A stretch of 64,000 nt of DNA from Enterobacteriaceae bacterium LSJC7. GTDB taxonomy: Bacteria; Pseudomonadota; Gammaproteobacteria; Enterobacterales; Enterobacteriaceae. The position numbers were made by a program, and so were the translations under genes. The notes under the pieces were generated by a model that worked only from the letters and a program-made list of their open reading frames with translations, was not told the origin of the DNA and did not search any database. Positions 1 to 9,392 of the stretch are shown piece by piece (position 1 is the first letter of the stretch; every line of letters starts with the position of its first letter). The stretch is taken from positions 1,094,677-1,158,676 of the forward strand of contig AMFN01000002.1 of the NCBI GenBank assembly GCA_000302695.1, written 5' to 3'.

Positions 1-5
1 CAGCT

Positions 6-40
6 AAAAGGCGCTACATTTATGTGGCGCCTTTTTTATT
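6..40 (+). terminator. Rho-independent terminator of an upstream gene outside the window
   Basis: A stem of AAAGGCGC pairing with GCGCCTTT, extended inward by ACAT/ATGT, is followed by a run of T on the plus strand. It therefore ends a plus-strand transcript that starts before the window. The opposite strand has only a short T run. Confidence 0.8.
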
Positions 41-208
41 TCCCGCAGTAGATGTTTTCCATTAGTTAAGCCATTCCTGGCTCATGTTCTTATTGAATGA
101 CGGCATATTCACACCTGTTGTCACCGTGTTGGGCATGGGTAATGCGTTTTTCTGTTACCAGGCACCTTCACAGCCGCGAAGGAGAAACAAAACGCTTCCA
201 ATAAGAAA

Positions 209-227
209 AATAATGATTATGATTCTC
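209..227. promoter_or_regulatory. Fur-box-like sequence upstream of yncE
   Basis: The 19-mer AATAATGATTATGATTCTC agrees with the Fur consensus GATAATGATAATCATTATC at 15 of 19 positions by direct comparison. It lies about 90 bp before yncE. Fur is the iron-sensing repressor of Enterobacteriaceae, and iron-repressed expression of yncE in E. coli is established knowledge. That it works here is inference. The rest of positions 41-314 shows no convincing gene. Confidence 0.55.
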
Positions 228-314
228 AATCAATATGGCGCGGCGGCGATGCACCGGCGAGCTGACAGAATGCAATGTGAAACGGCCTTAACCTTGTTCT
301 GAAAGGGATTAATC

Positions 315-1388
315 ATGGAATTACGTTATTTGTCTGCGAAACTCAAGCCTGGCGCGTTACTGATGGGTGCGCTGTTGTTAACCTCCTCCTTTGCTGCGTT
401 CAGCGCGCAGGCAGCAGAAGACATGCTGCGTAAGCCAGTTGGTAAAGGCGCCTATGAGATGGTGTGGAACCCGGCAGAACCCGGCCTGTTCATCGCCACC
501 TCCCAGAGCCGCTCTCTGGATAAAGGTGGCATTGTCTATCGCCTCGATCCGCAAACACTCGATGTGACCCAGATTATCCATAACGACATCAAACCATTTG
601 GTGCGGCGGTCAACAGCAAAACAGGCATGCTTTATTTTGGCAACACTACCAGCAGCGCGGTTACGGCTATCGACGCCAAAACCGGCGAGGTGAAAGGGCG
701 CCTGGTGCTCGATGAGCGCGAGCGCAGCGAAAACGTGCGCCCACTGGCGCCACGCGAACTGGTGGTAGATGAAGCGACGAATACCGTATATATCGGCGGT
801 CTTGGCAACCCGAGTGTGCTGTGGGTGGTTGATGGTGCAACAATGACGCTGCGCACCACCATTACCGGGTTAGGTAAAATGAATACCGGGCTTGCCGTTG
901 ATAGCGACGCAAAGCGTGTTTACACCACCAACGCCGACGGTGAGTTCATCACTATCGATACCGCCACCAATAATGTGCTGTCACGTAAAAAACTCCAGGA
1001 GGGCGACGCCGCCCATATGTACCTCAACCTGAGCCTCGACAAAGCAGGACACCGTGCGTTTGTGACGGACTCCAAAGCGGCCGCATTACTGGTGGTGGAT
1101 ACGCAAAAAGGTGAGGTGATAAAGACAATCGAGGTACCGGAATCGTTGGCCGTGCTGTTTAACCCGGTGCGCAATGAAGTGTACGTAACCCACCGTCAGG
1201 CCGGCACGGTGAGCGTGATTGATGGTAAAACCTACGCGGTGAGCAAAACCTTCCAGACACCGACCCATCCTAACAGCCTGCTACTGTCGGCAGACGGCCA
1301 GACGCTGTATGTAAGCGTGAAGCAGGCTTCAAGCCGCCAGAAAGAAGCGACGGCGCCTGACGACGTGGTGCGCATCGCGCTGCAATAA
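315..1388 (+). CDS. yncE: YncE, exported beta-propeller protein
   Basis: This 357-residue protein matches E. coli YncE in length and sequence character. It begins with a typical Sec signal peptide (basic residues, hydrophobic core around residues 14-30, an AQA-A cleavage region near residue 33). The mature part is built of repeated blade motifs such as NTVYIGG, RVYTTN, HRAFVTD and NEVYVTH, the pattern of a seven-bladed YVTN/WD40-like propeller. YncE is a periplasmic, iron-repressed protein reported to bind DNA; its physiological role is unsettled. The ATG follows a GGGATTAATC ribosome-binding region. A Fur-like box lies upstream and a GC-rich hairpin follows the stop. It is probably monocistronic. 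Confidence 0.93.
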   Translation: MELRYLSAKLKPGALLMGALLLTSSFAAFSAQAAEDMLRKPVGKGAYEMVWNPAEPGLFIATSQSRSLDKGGIVYRLDPQTLDVTQIIHNDIKPFGAAVNSKTGMLYFGNTTSSAVTAIDAKTGEVKGRLVLDERERSENVRPLAPRELVVDEATNTVYIGGLGNPSVLWVVDGATMTLRTTITGLGKMNTGLAVDSDAKRVYTTNADGEFITIDTATNNVLSRKKLQEGDAAHMYLNLSLDKAGHRAFVTDSKAAALLVVDTQKGEVIKTIEVPESLAVLFNPVRNEVYVTHRQAGTVSVIDGKTYAVSKTFQTPTHPNSLLLSADGQTLYVSVKQASSRQKEATAPDDVVRIALQ

Positions 1389-1395
1389 CCCTTGA

Positions 1396-1416
1396 CGGAG
1401 GCGCGCTGCGCCTCCG
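1396..1416. terminator. GC-rich hairpin between convergent yncE and the GntR gene
   Basis: CGGAGGCGC and GCGCCTCCG form a 9-bp perfect stem with a three-base loop, placed just after the yncE stop and before the stop of the convergent regulator. There is no strong T run, so termination efficiency is uncertain. Confidence 0.5.
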
Positions 1417-1426
1417 CTTCCTGCCT

Positions 1427-2080
1427 TTAACGGGCGCGGCGCGACAGCGCTGCCAGTACCGTCCTTTGTGATAACTCCAGATATGCCGACAGCGCCTGTG
1501 CCGCCTGTTCGTTCTGCCCGGCATTCAGCAGCGCCAGAATGGCCCCATTTTTCTCCACGTAGGGCGCGTGCAGTAGCTCGGCATCATTAAGATGGCCAAA
1601 CGCCAGACGTAATTCAGCAGAAATATTGCGGTAAATGCGATTAAGGCGCTCGCTATCGGCAAGATCAACAATCGCGCTGTGAAACTGCATATTTGCCGTG
1701 CCAACCCCAGTCCAGTCCTGTTGCAGACTGAGCGCCCGCGCCTGGCTGACCGCCTGTGTCATACGCTCCACGGCAGGGTGCAACGGGTAGGCGTTGCGCA
1801 GCGCGCTGCACTCAATTAACTGACGCAGACGATAAATATCAATGATCGCCGCCATATCCGGCTCTGCAACGTACACGCCGCGATTGGGTTCGTAGCGCAG
1901 CAGTCCTTCCTGGGTCAGCAGGCGAAACACTTCGCGCAGTGTATTGCGTGAAATCGTCAGTTGCTCGCTCAATGCCGCTTCCGATAACCGCAAACCCGGG
2001 GCCAGTTCACCACTGACAATTTTATGCCGGATAGTGTCGGCGGTTTTCTCGGTGAGCAGGGCTGGCTCGGCTTTTTTCAT
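1427..2080 (-). CDS. GntR-family transcriptional regulator, FadR/FCD type
   Basis: This 217-residue protein has an N-terminal GntR winged helix at roughly residues 8-75, with the signatures IRHKIVSGELAPG and SRNTLREVFRLLTQEGLL. An all-helical FCD effector domain follows at about residues 80-210. FCD domains usually bind small carboxylates, often with a metal. It is transcribed divergently from the oxoproline-type operon, so it is most likely the local regulator responding to a pathway intermediate. A palindrome in the shared promoter region (2185-2203) is a candidate operator. The ATG at 2080 has a GGAG sequence upstream. The family is secure; target and ligand are inferred. Confidence 0.88.
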   Translation of the reverse strand: MKKAEPALLTEKTADTIRHKIVSGELAPGLRLSEAALSEQLTISRNTLREVFRLLTQEGLLRYEPNRGVYVAEPDMAAIIDIYRLRQLIECSALRNAYPLHPAVERMTQAVSQARALSLQQDWTGVGTANMQFHSAIVDLADSERLNRIYRNISAELRLAFGHLNDAELLHAPYVEKNGAILALLNAGQNEQAAQALSAYLELSQRTVLAALSRRAR

Positions 2081-2438
2081 GGCAGACCACTCCAGAATTG
2101 ACGAAGCGGCAATAGTTACACACTTCCTTTATATGCAGCAACCGTCGCACGCTATGCACCATAATGGGCCGCATGCGCATTTTTATGCACCACGATAGTG
2201 CATTTGTGCCTGTGAGGTGGTGAAAATGCGATCGGCTTCGCGCTTTCGTATCCTGATGCCGGGTTCCTGTTGCCACTGTGCTTACGCCTGGCATAGCTTA
2301 TTGTTCAACAATAAAAATACATTAGTTTAACAAGAACAATGCATGACACAACAATGGCCTGAATATTGCTAATGATTATGTCGCTACAGATACAGGGCAA
2401 AACGTTACGGGGCTAAAACAACAACAGGAGTGACAGCT
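2081..2438. promoter_or_regulatory. Divergent promoter region of the GntR gene and the oxoproline operon
   Basis: This 358-bp gap lacks a convincing gene. Its GntR-proximal half contains several ATGCACC/GCAT repeats, including the palindrome annotated separately. The operon-proximal half is AT-rich and ends in the AGGAG ribosome-binding site of the transporter gene. Confidence 0.5.
2185..2203. promoter_or_regulatory. Inverted repeat, candidate GntR operator
   Basis: ATGCAC and GTGCAT are perfect 6-bp inverted arms separated by 7 bp. A further ATGCACC copy lies about 30 bp nearer the GntR gene. Symmetric operators in divergent gaps are typical for FCD-type GntR regulators, so this is a reasonable autoregulatory and operon operator. 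The assignment is inference. Confidence 0.4.
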
Positions 2439-3683
2439 ATGTCCGCTCAGGAAGCTAACAGCAAAAAGGCGTTTGTGCGCAATCGCCAGTCGTCGCTGAT
2501 TGCGGCAATCTTTTTAATGGCCACCTCAGCCATTGGTCCAGGCTTTATTACTCAGACAGCCACCTTCACGGCCACAATGGGAGCGGCGTTTGCCTTTGGC
2601 ATTCTGGCATCCATCGTGATTGATTACTTTGTGCAGCAAAACATCTGGCGCGTGGTGACACTCACCCGCATGCGCGCCGCAGAGCTTGCCAATACGGCGC
2701 TACCGGGCAGCGGTTATCTGCTTTCTGTGCTGGTTATCTTCGGCGGTCTGGTGTTTAACATCGGCAACATTGCCGGGGCTGGGCTGGGCCTGAACGCCTT
2801 GTTTGGCCTTGATCCCAAATGGGGTGGCCTGCTGAGCGCGATGCTGGCTATCTATATTTTCTCCTCGCGCCGCGCCGGTGTGGCTATCGACAGAATGATG
2901 ATCGTGCTGGGGCTGGTGATGATAGGCCTCACGCTGTATGTCGCCATTGTCTCGCAGCCACCGCTGGGTGAGGCGCTGCGCCAGAGCGTACTGCCCGATC
3001 ATATTAATTTTGCCACGATCACAACCATTGTCGGCGGCACCGTCGGGGGCTATATCAGCTACGCCGGGGCGCACCGCCTGCTCGATAAAGGGACCGTGGG
3101 GCCGGATCATATTCATGAAGTGTCATCTGCGGCGACCAAAGGGATTATTGTGGTGGGCGTCATGCGCTACATCCTGTTTCTCGCCATTCTCGGTGTGGTG
3201 GCAAGCGGGGCGACTATTGATTTATCCGGGCATAACGCCAACCCGGCTTCGCAGGCCTTCCAGTATGCGGCCGGTGAGTTTGGCCTGCGTATCTTCGGCT
3301 TTATTCTCTGGGCGGCGGCTATCACCAGCGTGATTGGTGCGGCTTATACCTCTGTCTCCTTCATGACCGTGTTTCGCAAATCCTTCACTGAGCGCCAGCG
3401 TAGCATTGCCACCATTGTGTTTATTGCGCTGTCACTGGTGGTTTACCTGCTGATGGGTACGGCGCCTGCGGCGTTGCTGGTGTTTGCCGGTGGTTTTAAC
3501 GGCCTGGTGCTGCCGGTAGGCATGAGCCTGTTCCTGTATGTGGGCTGGCGGCGTGCAGACCTGATGGCCGGGTATCATTACCCGCGCTGGCTGCTGTGGT
3601 CCGGTCTGGTGATTTGTCTGCTGACCTGGTACATGGGTGTGATGTCAGTGGGCGCGATTTTTAACTTCCTGAAAGTGGTGTAA
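2439..3683 (+). CDS. NRAMP-superfamily transporter, YcsG-like
   Basis: This 414-residue membrane protein has about eleven predicted hydrophobic segments and the NRAMP-like opening [13 protein letters not shown]. True NRAMP metal transporters carry a DPGN metal-binding motif in this first helix, but here the aligned position reads ATFTA, so the metal ligands are absent. The family resembles Bacillus YcsG, encoded with PxpA/KipI/KipA homologues. As first gene of the lactam operon it probably imports the pathway substrate (5-oxoproline or a related compound) rather than a metal. I chose the ATG at 2439, seven bases after AGGAGTG; an in-frame GTG at 2430 overlaps that site. The stop overlaps the next start as TAATG. 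Confidence 0.8.
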   Translation: MSAQEANSKKAFVRNRQSSLIAAIFLMATSAIGPGFITQTATFTATMGAAFAFGILASIVIDYFVQQNIWRVVTLTRMRAAELANTALPGSGYLLSVLVIFGGLVFNIGNIAGAGLGLNALFGLDPKWGGLLSAMLAIYIFSSRRAGVAIDRMMIVLGLVMIGLTLYVAIVSQPPLGEALRQSVLPDHINFATITTIVGGTVGGYISYAGAHRLLDKGTVGPDHIHEVSSAATKGIIVVGVMRYILFLAILGVVASGATIDLSGHNANPASQAFQYAAGEFGLRIFGFILWAAAITSVIGAAYTSVSFMTVFRKSFTERQRSIATIVFIALSLVVYLLMGTAPAALLVFAGGFNGLVLPVGMSLFLYVGWRRADLMAGYHYPRWLLWSGLVICLLTWYMGVMSVGAIFNFLKVV

Positions 3684-4462
3684 TGCCAATGAAGCATATC
3701 GATTTAAACAGCGATTTAGGGGAAAGCTACGGCCAGTGGCGCATGGGCGATGACGCCGCCATTTTGCCGGTAGTCAGTAGTGCTAACGTGGCCTGCGGCT
3801 TTCACGCAGGCGATCCGGCCGGCATTTTTAGCACACTCAAATCCGCACAGGCCAACGGCGTGGCGGTTGGTGCGCATGTGGCGTATCCCGACCTGGTTGG
3901 ATTTGGCCGCCGCAATATGGATATCGCCAGCGATGAACTCACCGCTGACGTTATCTACCAGATAGGTGCCTTGCAGGCACTGGCGCGGGCGGCGGGCAGC
4001 GACGTGCGTTACGTCAAACCCCACGGCGCGCTTTATAACACCATTGCGCATGATAAACGCCAGGCACTGGCAGTGATTGCGGCTATGAAGGCGGTTGACC
4101 CAGCACTACCGCTGGTGGTGCTGGCGGGTTCGCCGCTGGTGCAACTGGCACAAGAAGAAGGGCTAACGGTGATCGCCGAAGCCTTTGCCGACCGTGCCTA
4201 TCATGCCGATGGCACGCTGGTGTCGCGCCGTGAAGCGGGCGCTGTGCTGCATGATCCGCAGCAGGTGGCAGAGCGTATGCTGCAACTGATTACTGAAGGC
4301 GGGCTTGCGTCCATAGAAGGCACGTTCACCCGCATCAAAGCCGACTCCATCTGCGTACACGGCGATAGCCCCGGTGCTATTGAGATGGCGCGCCAGTTGC
4401 GCGCGTTGCTGGAGAAAAACGGCATTGCGATTCGTTCGTTTACCGACAGGGAGCAGCCATGA
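3683..4462 (+). CDS. pxpA: 5-oxoprolinase subunit A (PxpA, LamB/YcsF family)
   Basis: This 259-residue protein has the family signatures [11 protein letters not shown] near the N terminus, CGFHAGDP around residue 40, [13 protein letters not shown] around residue 65 and [10 protein letters not shown] around residue 110. PxpA works with PxpB and PxpC in ATP-dependent opening of 5-oxoproline (pyroglutamate) to glutamate. The fold is a TIM-barrel related to polysaccharide deacetylases. The start codon lies inside a TAATG overlap with the transporter gene, and its stop overlaps the next gene as ATGA, so translation is probably coupled. An alternative ATG at 3689 would remove two residues and give the usual MKHIDLN start. 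Confidence 0.92.
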   Translation: MPMKHIDLNSDLGESYGQWRMGDDAAILPVVSSANVACGFHAGDPAGIFSTLKSAQANGVAVGAHVAYPDLVGFGRRNMDIASDELTADVIYQIGALQALARAAGSDVRYVKPHGALYNTIAHDKRQALAVIAAMKAVDPALPLVVLAGSPLVQLAQEEGLTVIAEAFADRAYHADGTLVSRREAGAVLHDPQQVAERMLQLITEGGLASIEGTFTRIKADSICVHGDSPGAIEMARQLRALLEKNGIAIRSFTDREQP

Positions 4463-5268
4463 ATCCGTATATCAAAGCCAGTTCACAGGCCATTGCAGTT
4501 GCACGCGAGGCCCGCGGACTGATTCGCCAGGGTTTTGACAAACCAACTGCCGGGATGGCACCCGGCATGACCCAGTGCAATATGATTTCGCTTCCCCGCG
4601 ACTGGGCGTTTGATTTCCTGCTTTACGCGCAGCGTAACCCACAGAGCTGCCCGGTGCTGGATGTGAGTGAAGCCGGGCGTTTTACCACTGTGCTGGCCGA
4701 GGGCGCAGACCTGCGCACCGACATCCCGCGCTACCGGGTGTGGGAGCACGGAGAACTGGCCGATGAAATCACCGATGCCACAGCGCTGTGGGCGCAGCAC
4801 CCGGACCTGGTGACGTTCCTTATTGGCTGTAGCTTTACCTTTGAAACGCCGATGCGCGAGGCGGGTATCGATATTCGCCACATTACCGATAACTGCAACG
4901 TACCCATGTACAAAACGAACCGCCTGTGCCGCCCGGCAGGGCGCTTGCAGGGTGAACTGGTGGTGTCCATGCGCCCGATTGCCGCAGAACGCGTGCCAGA
5001 TGCTGTCACCATTAGCGGGCGTTTCCCGGCAGTGCACGGTGCGCCGGTGCATGTGGGCGACCCGGCACGTCTGGGCATTGCCGATATTATGCGCCCGGAC
5101 TTTGGCGATGCGGTGCGCATTGAACCTGGCGAAATCCCGGTGTTCTGGGCCTGCGGCGTCACGCCACAGGCGGCGGTGATGCGCTCCGGGGTGCCGTTTG
5201 CCATCAGCCACGCTCCAGGTCACATGTTTATTACCGACGTACCCGACAGCGCCTGGCAGGGAGGTTAA
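4459..5268 (+). CDS. DUF1445 putative hydro-lyase / D-glutamate cyclase-like protein
   Basis: This 269-residue cytoplasmic protein belongs to the DUF1445 (YcsI) family, recognisable from [18 protein letters not shown] near residue 30, [10 protein letters not shown] near residue 120, [12 protein letters not shown] near residue 155 and the C-terminal [11 protein letters not shown]. The mammalian relative DGLUCY contains this domain and interconverts D-glutamate and 5-oxo-D-proline, which fits the oxoprolinase setting. Bacterial members are usually labelled putative hydro-lyases without biochemical proof. It overlaps pxpA by four bases and is followed directly by the GTG of the next gene. The family call is firm; the cyclase reaction is inference from family and context. 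Confidence 0.85.
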   Translation: MNPYIKASSQAIAVAREARGLIRQGFDKPTAGMAPGMTQCNMISLPRDWAFDFLLYAQRNPQSCPVLDVSEAGRFTTVLAEGADLRTDIPRYRVWEHGELADEITDATALWAQHPDLVTFLIGCSFTFETPMREAGIDIRHITDNCNVPMYKTNRLCRPAGRLQGELVVSMRPIAAERVPDAVTISGRFPAVHGAPVHVGDPARLGIADIMRPDFGDAVRIEPGEIPVFWACGVTPQAAVMRSGVPFAISHAPGHMFITDVPDSAWQGG

Positions 5269-6846
5269 GTGCGTTTTCTACCGGTCAACACACGCAGCGT
5301 TATGGTGGAACTGCCTGACCTTGAACAGACGCTGGCGTTGCTGGCGGCACTTCAGGCCGAGCCGCTGGCGGGCATCGAAGAACTTATCCCCGCCGCCCGT
5401 ACGTTACTGGTGCACTTTTGCCCGTACACCACCAGTGCGTCGGAGCTTGCGCGTGCCATTGCATGCCGCGAGTTAACGGCAGCGGCCTTGCAGTCCGGCC
5501 CGGAGATTATCGTGCCGGTACGCTACTGCGGTGAGGATCTGCCGCAGGTCGCGGAGCACCTGGGCCTCAGCGTGGCTGACACCATACGCCGCCATACAGA
5601 GCATGTCTGGCAGGTGGCCTTCACCGGTTTTGCGCCGGGTTTTGCCTACATGGTGTCGCAATCGGGTATCCACGTACCGCGACGCAGTACGCCGCGCACG
5701 CGTATCCCGCCGGGTGCAGTGGCGCTGGCAGGGGAGTTCAGCGGGATTTATCCGCGCGAAAGCCCCGGTGGATGGCAGTTGATTGGCGAAACACCCCTTA
5801 AAATGTGGGATTTACAGCGCGAAACACCTGCGTTGCTGACGCCAGGCGCGCGGGTACGTTTTGTGGATGAAGCGAGGCAAAGCACCAGCGTCAGTGTGGC
5901 ACTCAAGCCCGACGCTGTGTGTGATGAGGAGCCAGCGCGCGCACCGGCCATGACCGTTATCACACCGGGTTTACTGACGCTGTTTCAGGACGATGGTCGC
6001 GCAGGGCAGGCAGCGCTCGGAGTATCGCCCTCTGGGGCAATGGACAGTGCCGCACTGCACCGTGCTAACCGCATTGTTGGCAACGCGCCCGGCACTGCCT
6101 GCCTGGAAATCACCTGCGGTGGCCTGCGCACCCGTGTGCATCAACAGCTTGTTATTGCCGTCACCGGCGCGCCATGCCTGCTGGAGGTTTGCAACGCCAA
6201 CGGGCAGCGCTTTAACGCTGCAAGTGAACAGCCGGTTGCGCTGGAGCCGGGCGATGAAATAACCCTGCGCGCAGGTCAACAGGGTGTGCGCAGCTATCTG
6301 GCGCTGCGCGGTGGCTTTGTCACCAAACCGGTGCTGGGCAGCAGTGCCTTCGACACGCTTGCGCAGCTCGGCCCAGCGCCCCTTAAGGCCGCAGACCGGA
6401 TTTACGCCGCCGCAAACCCTACGCAGGCGGTACAACCTGAAGAGAAAAGCGCACCCTGGCTACCGGGTGAGGGTGACGTTGTCACGCTGGATGTGGTACC
6501 TGGGCCGCGTACTGACTGGTTTGATGCACAGGCGCTCACGCTTCTGGCCTCCCAGCCGTGGCTCGTTACGCCACAGTCCAACCGCATTGGGCTGCGGCTT
6601 TCAGGAGAGCAACCGCTGTCGCGCTGCGTCAGCGCAGAGTTGCCCAGTGAGGGCACCTGTACCGGAGCCATTCAGGTGCCTGCGAGTGGGCAGCCGGTGC
6701 TATTTCTCAAAGACCGGCCGCTCACCGGCGGTTACCCGGTGATTGGCGCGGTCGCCGATTACCATCTTGATCTTGCCGGGCAAATCCCGCCCGGTGCCGT
6801 GATTCGTTTTCGTATTCTGGCGTCGTTTGGCGAGATTACGCGCTGA
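5269..6846 (+). CDS. Fused 5-oxoprolinase subunits B and C (PxpB-PxpC, KipI-KipA type)
   Basis: One 525-residue chain joins what are separate proteins in E. coli. Residues about 1-205 are a PxpB/KipI (AHS1) domain with [23 protein letters not shown] and [13 protein letters not shown]. Residues about 225-515 are a PxpC/KipA (AHS2) domain with [29 protein letters not shown] and YLALRGGF. The same two domains make up the carboxyltransferase part of urea carboxylase. The start is GTG immediately after the preceding TAA, with GGGAGG overlapping the stop. With PxpA it should form a 5-oxoprolinase. The neighbouring biotin carboxylase raises the possibility of a biotin-dependent mechanism. Confidence 0.9.
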   Translation: MRFLPVNTRSVMVELPDLEQTLALLAALQAEPLAGIEELIPAARTLLVHFCPYTTSASELARAIACRELTAAALQSGPEIIVPVRYCGEDLPQVAEHLGLSVADTIRRHTEHVWQVAFTGFAPGFAYMVSQSGIHVPRRSTPRTRIPPGAVALAGEFSGIYPRESPGGWQLIGETPLKMWDLQRETPALLTPGARVRFVDEARQSTSVSVALKPDAVCDEEPARAPAMTVITPGLLTLFQDDGRAGQAALGVSPSGAMDSAALHRANRIVGNAPGTACLEITCGGLRTRVHQQLVIAVTGAPCLLEVCNANGQRFNAASEQPVALEPGDEITLRAGQQGVRSYLALRGGFVTKPVLGSSAFDTLAQLGPAPLKAADRIYAAANPTQAVQPEEKSAPWLPGEGDVVTLDVVPGPRTDWFDAQALTLLASQPWLVTPQSNRIGLRLSGEQPLSRCVSAELPSEGTCTGAIQVPASGQPVLFLKDRPLTGGYPVIGAVADYHLDLAGQIPPGAVIRFRILASFGEITR

Positions 6847-6859
6847 TACTGAGGGAAAT

Positions 6860-8593
6860 ATGAACCATTCAAGCTCACAGCAGCACAAGGTGCTGATTGC
6901 CAACCGTGGCGAAATTGCCGTGCGTATTATCCGCGCCTGCCGCGATTACGGTTTCTCAAGCGTGGCGGTCTATGCCGACCCCGATATTGACAGCCTGCAT
7001 GTGCGTATGGCCGACGAAGCCTGGGCGCTTTCCGGCAGCGCCCCCTCCGATACCTACCTGAATATTGACGTGCTGCTCGACGTAGCAAAACGCAGTGGCG
7101 CAACAATGGTGCATCCCGGCTATGGTTTTTTGTCTGAGCGTGCCGAATTTGCCCGTGCGGTCACTGCGGCCGGACTTATCTGGATTGGGCCTGATGCGGA
7201 GACTATCGACCAGCTTGGCGACAAAGTTCAGGCCCGTAAAATCGCGCTGCAAGCGGGCGCACCCCTGGTAAAAGGCACGGCGGAGCCTGTCACAAACGCC
7301 GCTGAAGTGGTGGCGTTTGCCCGCGAGCACGGGCTACCGGTTGCTATTAAGGCGGCGTTTGGCGGCGGTGGGCGCGGATTGAAGGTGGCCTGGAAACTCG
7401 ACGAGGTAGAAGAACTGTGGCGTTCGGCGGTGCGAGAAGCACAAGCGGCGTTTGGTCGCGGCGAGTGTTTTCTTGAACAGTACCTCGACCGCCCACGCCA
7501 TATTGAGGCTCAGGTCATTGCCGATAAGCACGGCAATGTGGTGGTACTTGGCACTCGCGACTGCTCGTTGCAGCGACGCAACCAGAAACTGGTAGAAGAA
7601 GCGCCAGCACCGTTTATTAGCGATGCTCAGCGCGAGCGCTTTCACCAGGCCGCGCGCGATATCTGCCTGCAGGCGGGTTACACCAGCGCGGGAACAGTGG
7701 AGTTTCTGCTGAGCGCTGATGGCCGACTGTCATTTCTTGAGGTCAACACGCGCTTACAGGTCGAACACCCGGTTACCGAAGAAACCACCGGCGTTGATAT
7801 CGTAATTGAGCAGCTGCGCGTGGCGCAGGGGCTGCCGCTCAGTATTCGCGAAACGCCGCCAGCGCGTGGTCATGCACTGGAGTTTCGTATTAACGCAGAA
7901 GATCCGGGTAAAGGCTTTTTGCCTGTGCCGGGGACCATTACCCGCTTTGTGCCGCCATCCGGCCCGGGCGTGCGCCTGGACAGTGGCGTTGAAAGCGGTT
8001 CAACCATTCCGGGCCATTACGACTCATTAATGGCAAAACTTATCGTTACGGGGGCAACCCGTGAGCAGGCTATTGCCCGCGCGCGCCGGGCGCTGGCGGA
8101 GTTTGAGATTGATGGCGTTGCATCGGTGCTGCCATTTCACCGTGCGGTACTGTGCGAGGCCGATTTTGTGGAGAGTTTTGCGGTGCATACCCGCTGGATA
8201 GAAACCGACTTTAGCGTACAGCTGCCGCCAGCGGTGCGCACGTTAGCGCCGGAACAGGCCATTACACAGACCTGGATAGAAATTGACGGTAAACGTCACC
8301 GTCTCGGCCTGCCTGCTCAGCTTTTCAGTACCGCTACACCGCCGCCAGCGGGGGCGACAGCCAGTGCTCAACCGCAGGTTGATGAAGGCAAAGTGACATC
8401 TCCCATTTCCGGTACGTTGCACCAGTGGATTGCGACTGACGGCCAGGCGGTAGAAGAGGGTGAACTGATTGCGGTTATGGAGGCGATGAAGATGGAGGTA
8501 CAGGTCGTGGCTACGCGCAGCGGCACCCTGACGCGTCTTGCTGGCGTGGGCGAATTGCTGGAGGCACAGATGCCGCTGGCGCGCATTGAATAA
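6860..8593 (+). CDS. Biotin carboxylase fused to a biotin carrier domain
   Basis: This 577-residue protein has a biotin carboxylase core at about residues 10-455, with [14 protein letters not shown], the ATP-grasp glycine loop [10 protein letters not shown] and the catalytic stretch [16 protein letters not shown]-terminal lipoyl/biotinyl domain carries EAMKM, whose lysine (about 544) is the expected biotin site. Such enzymes form carboxybiotin from bicarbonate and ATP, but need a separate carboxyltransferase. None of the acetyl- or propionyl-CoA type is nearby, whereas the KipI-KipA fusion just upstream resembles the carboxyltransferase half of urea carboxylase. The ATG follows GAGGGA. It is the last gene of the operon, 13 bp after the previous stop. 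Confidence 0.9.
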   Translation: MNHSSSQQHKVLIANRGEIAVRIIRACRDYGFSSVAVYADPDIDSLHVRMADEAWALSGSAPSDTYLNIDVLLDVAKRSGATMVHPGYGFLSERAEFARAVTAAGLIWIGPDAETIDQLGDKVQARKIALQAGAPLVKGTAEPVTNAAEVVAFAREHGLPVAIKAAFGGGGRGLKVAWKLDEVEELWRSAVREAQAAFGRGECFLEQYLDRPRHIEAQVIADKHGNVVVLGTRDCSLQRRNQKLVEEAPAPFISDAQRERFHQAARDICLQAGYTSAGTVEFLLSADGRLSFLEVNTRLQVEHPVTEETTGVDIVIEQLRVAQGLPLSIRETPPARGHALEFRINAEDPGKGFLPVPGTITRFVPPSGPGVRLDSGVESGSTIPGHYDSLMAKLIVTGATREQAIARARRALAEFEIDGVASVLPFHRAVLCEADFVESFAVHTRWIETDFSVQLPPAVRTLAPEQAITQTWIEIDGKRHRLGLPAQLFSTATPPPAGATASAQPQVDEGKVTSPISGTLHQWIATDGQAVEEGELIAVMEAMKMEVQVVATRSGTLTRLAGVGELLEAQMPLARIE

Positions 8594-8618
8594 GATAAGC
8601 ACGGCACATGACAAAACG

Positions 8619-8644
8619 GCCAGTTGGTGTAAACGCCAACTGGC
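8619..8644. repeat. Perfect 9-bp inverted repeat after the oxoproline operon
   Basis: GCCAGTTGG and CCAACTGGC form a perfect stem with an eight-base loop. It lies 26 bp after the carboxylase stop and could be a terminator, but no T run follows. The symmetric core also resembles a LacI-type operator half-site arrangement, so its role is open. Confidence 0.4.
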
Positions 8645-8723
8645 TTGTAGCAAGTTTGTGATGCCAGAAGCAGACTTTGTACGACAATGAGATTCAACGT
8701 GGTACGTCACAGGTGAATAGCAA

Positions 8724-9392
8724 ATGGACATGCTGGAAGCATCGTTAAACCGTTTTTTTCACAACCTTTGTATCATGGAGGGATTAATAGAAGAAACTGA
8801 GGCAGTGATTGTGAAATCGCTCCATGATTTTGACACGACGGGCCCCAGAATATGTTCGTTTGATCATGATTTTGGCAGCGATGAGTATTATAGCTACAGG
8901 GGGCATACGAGCTATGTTTTTGATGACGTTATTACAAGCTATAAGACACTGATGCCAGGCAGGCTCAGAGCGTCCACCTTCCTGACAATGTTTGGCATGT
9001 TTGAATGTGAAATGGATGCACTTACGGCGGCTGTTTTAAAATTTAAAGGTCAAATCTGGGGGCTTAAAGACTTCAGGCAAAAAGGGCTGGAAAGATGTAA
9101 TGACATCCTCAAGAAATTGCTGAATATGCAGCACTCTGAATCAAGAAATAAGATCGTGCAAATTATCAGGCTAAGGAACATATGTGCACACAATAACCGC
9201 TGTATTGAAAGTACAAATGAACCTTTTCTTAAAGCCCTGGGTGGGGATGATTGCTTTGATTTGATGGAGTCAGGTGAGCATTACGAAGTGGTATTCAAAG
9301 ATAATGCGCTTGAAAAACTATTTACCTGTTTTCGTGTTTATTATAATGACATCGTTTGCGCGATAAAGACGACTGACAGTGGCCCACAGTGA
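8724..9392 (+). CDS. Uncharacterised HEPN-motif protein
   Basis: I do not recognise a named family for the whole 222-residue protein. The C-terminal half contains RNICAH (residues about 151-156) in a helical context preceded by NKIVQIIRLR. This is the R-N-x3-H active-site signature of HEPN ribonucleases and closely resembles the motif of Abi_2-type abortive infection proteins. The gene is markedly more AT-rich than the operon before it, stands alone and has no obvious nucleotidyltransferase or antitoxin partner beside it. The ATG at 8724 follows AGGTGA with seven bases of spacing. A role in defence or RNA cleavage is a hypothesis; some HEPN proteins are non-catalytic. Confidence 0.65.
   Translation: MDMLEASLNRFFHNLCIMEGLIEETEAVIVKSLHDFDTTGPRICSFDHDFGSDEYYSYRGHTSYVFDDVITSYKTLMPGRLRASTFLTMFGMFECEMDALTAAVLKFKGQIWGLKDFRQKGLERCNDILKKLLNMQHSESRNKIVQIIRLRNICAHNNRCIESTNEPFLKALGGDDCFDLMESGEHYEVVFKDNALEKLFTCFRVYYNDIVCAIKTTDSGPQ

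Noticed and set aside
84-302. 72-residue open frame upstream of yncE
   Set aside because: No ribosome-binding site, runs across the Fur-like box and promoter region, and the translated sequence has no protein-like character.
8619-8644. Rho-independent terminator after the carboxylase gene
   Set aside because: The stem is perfect but no T run follows, so I list it only as an inverted repeat.
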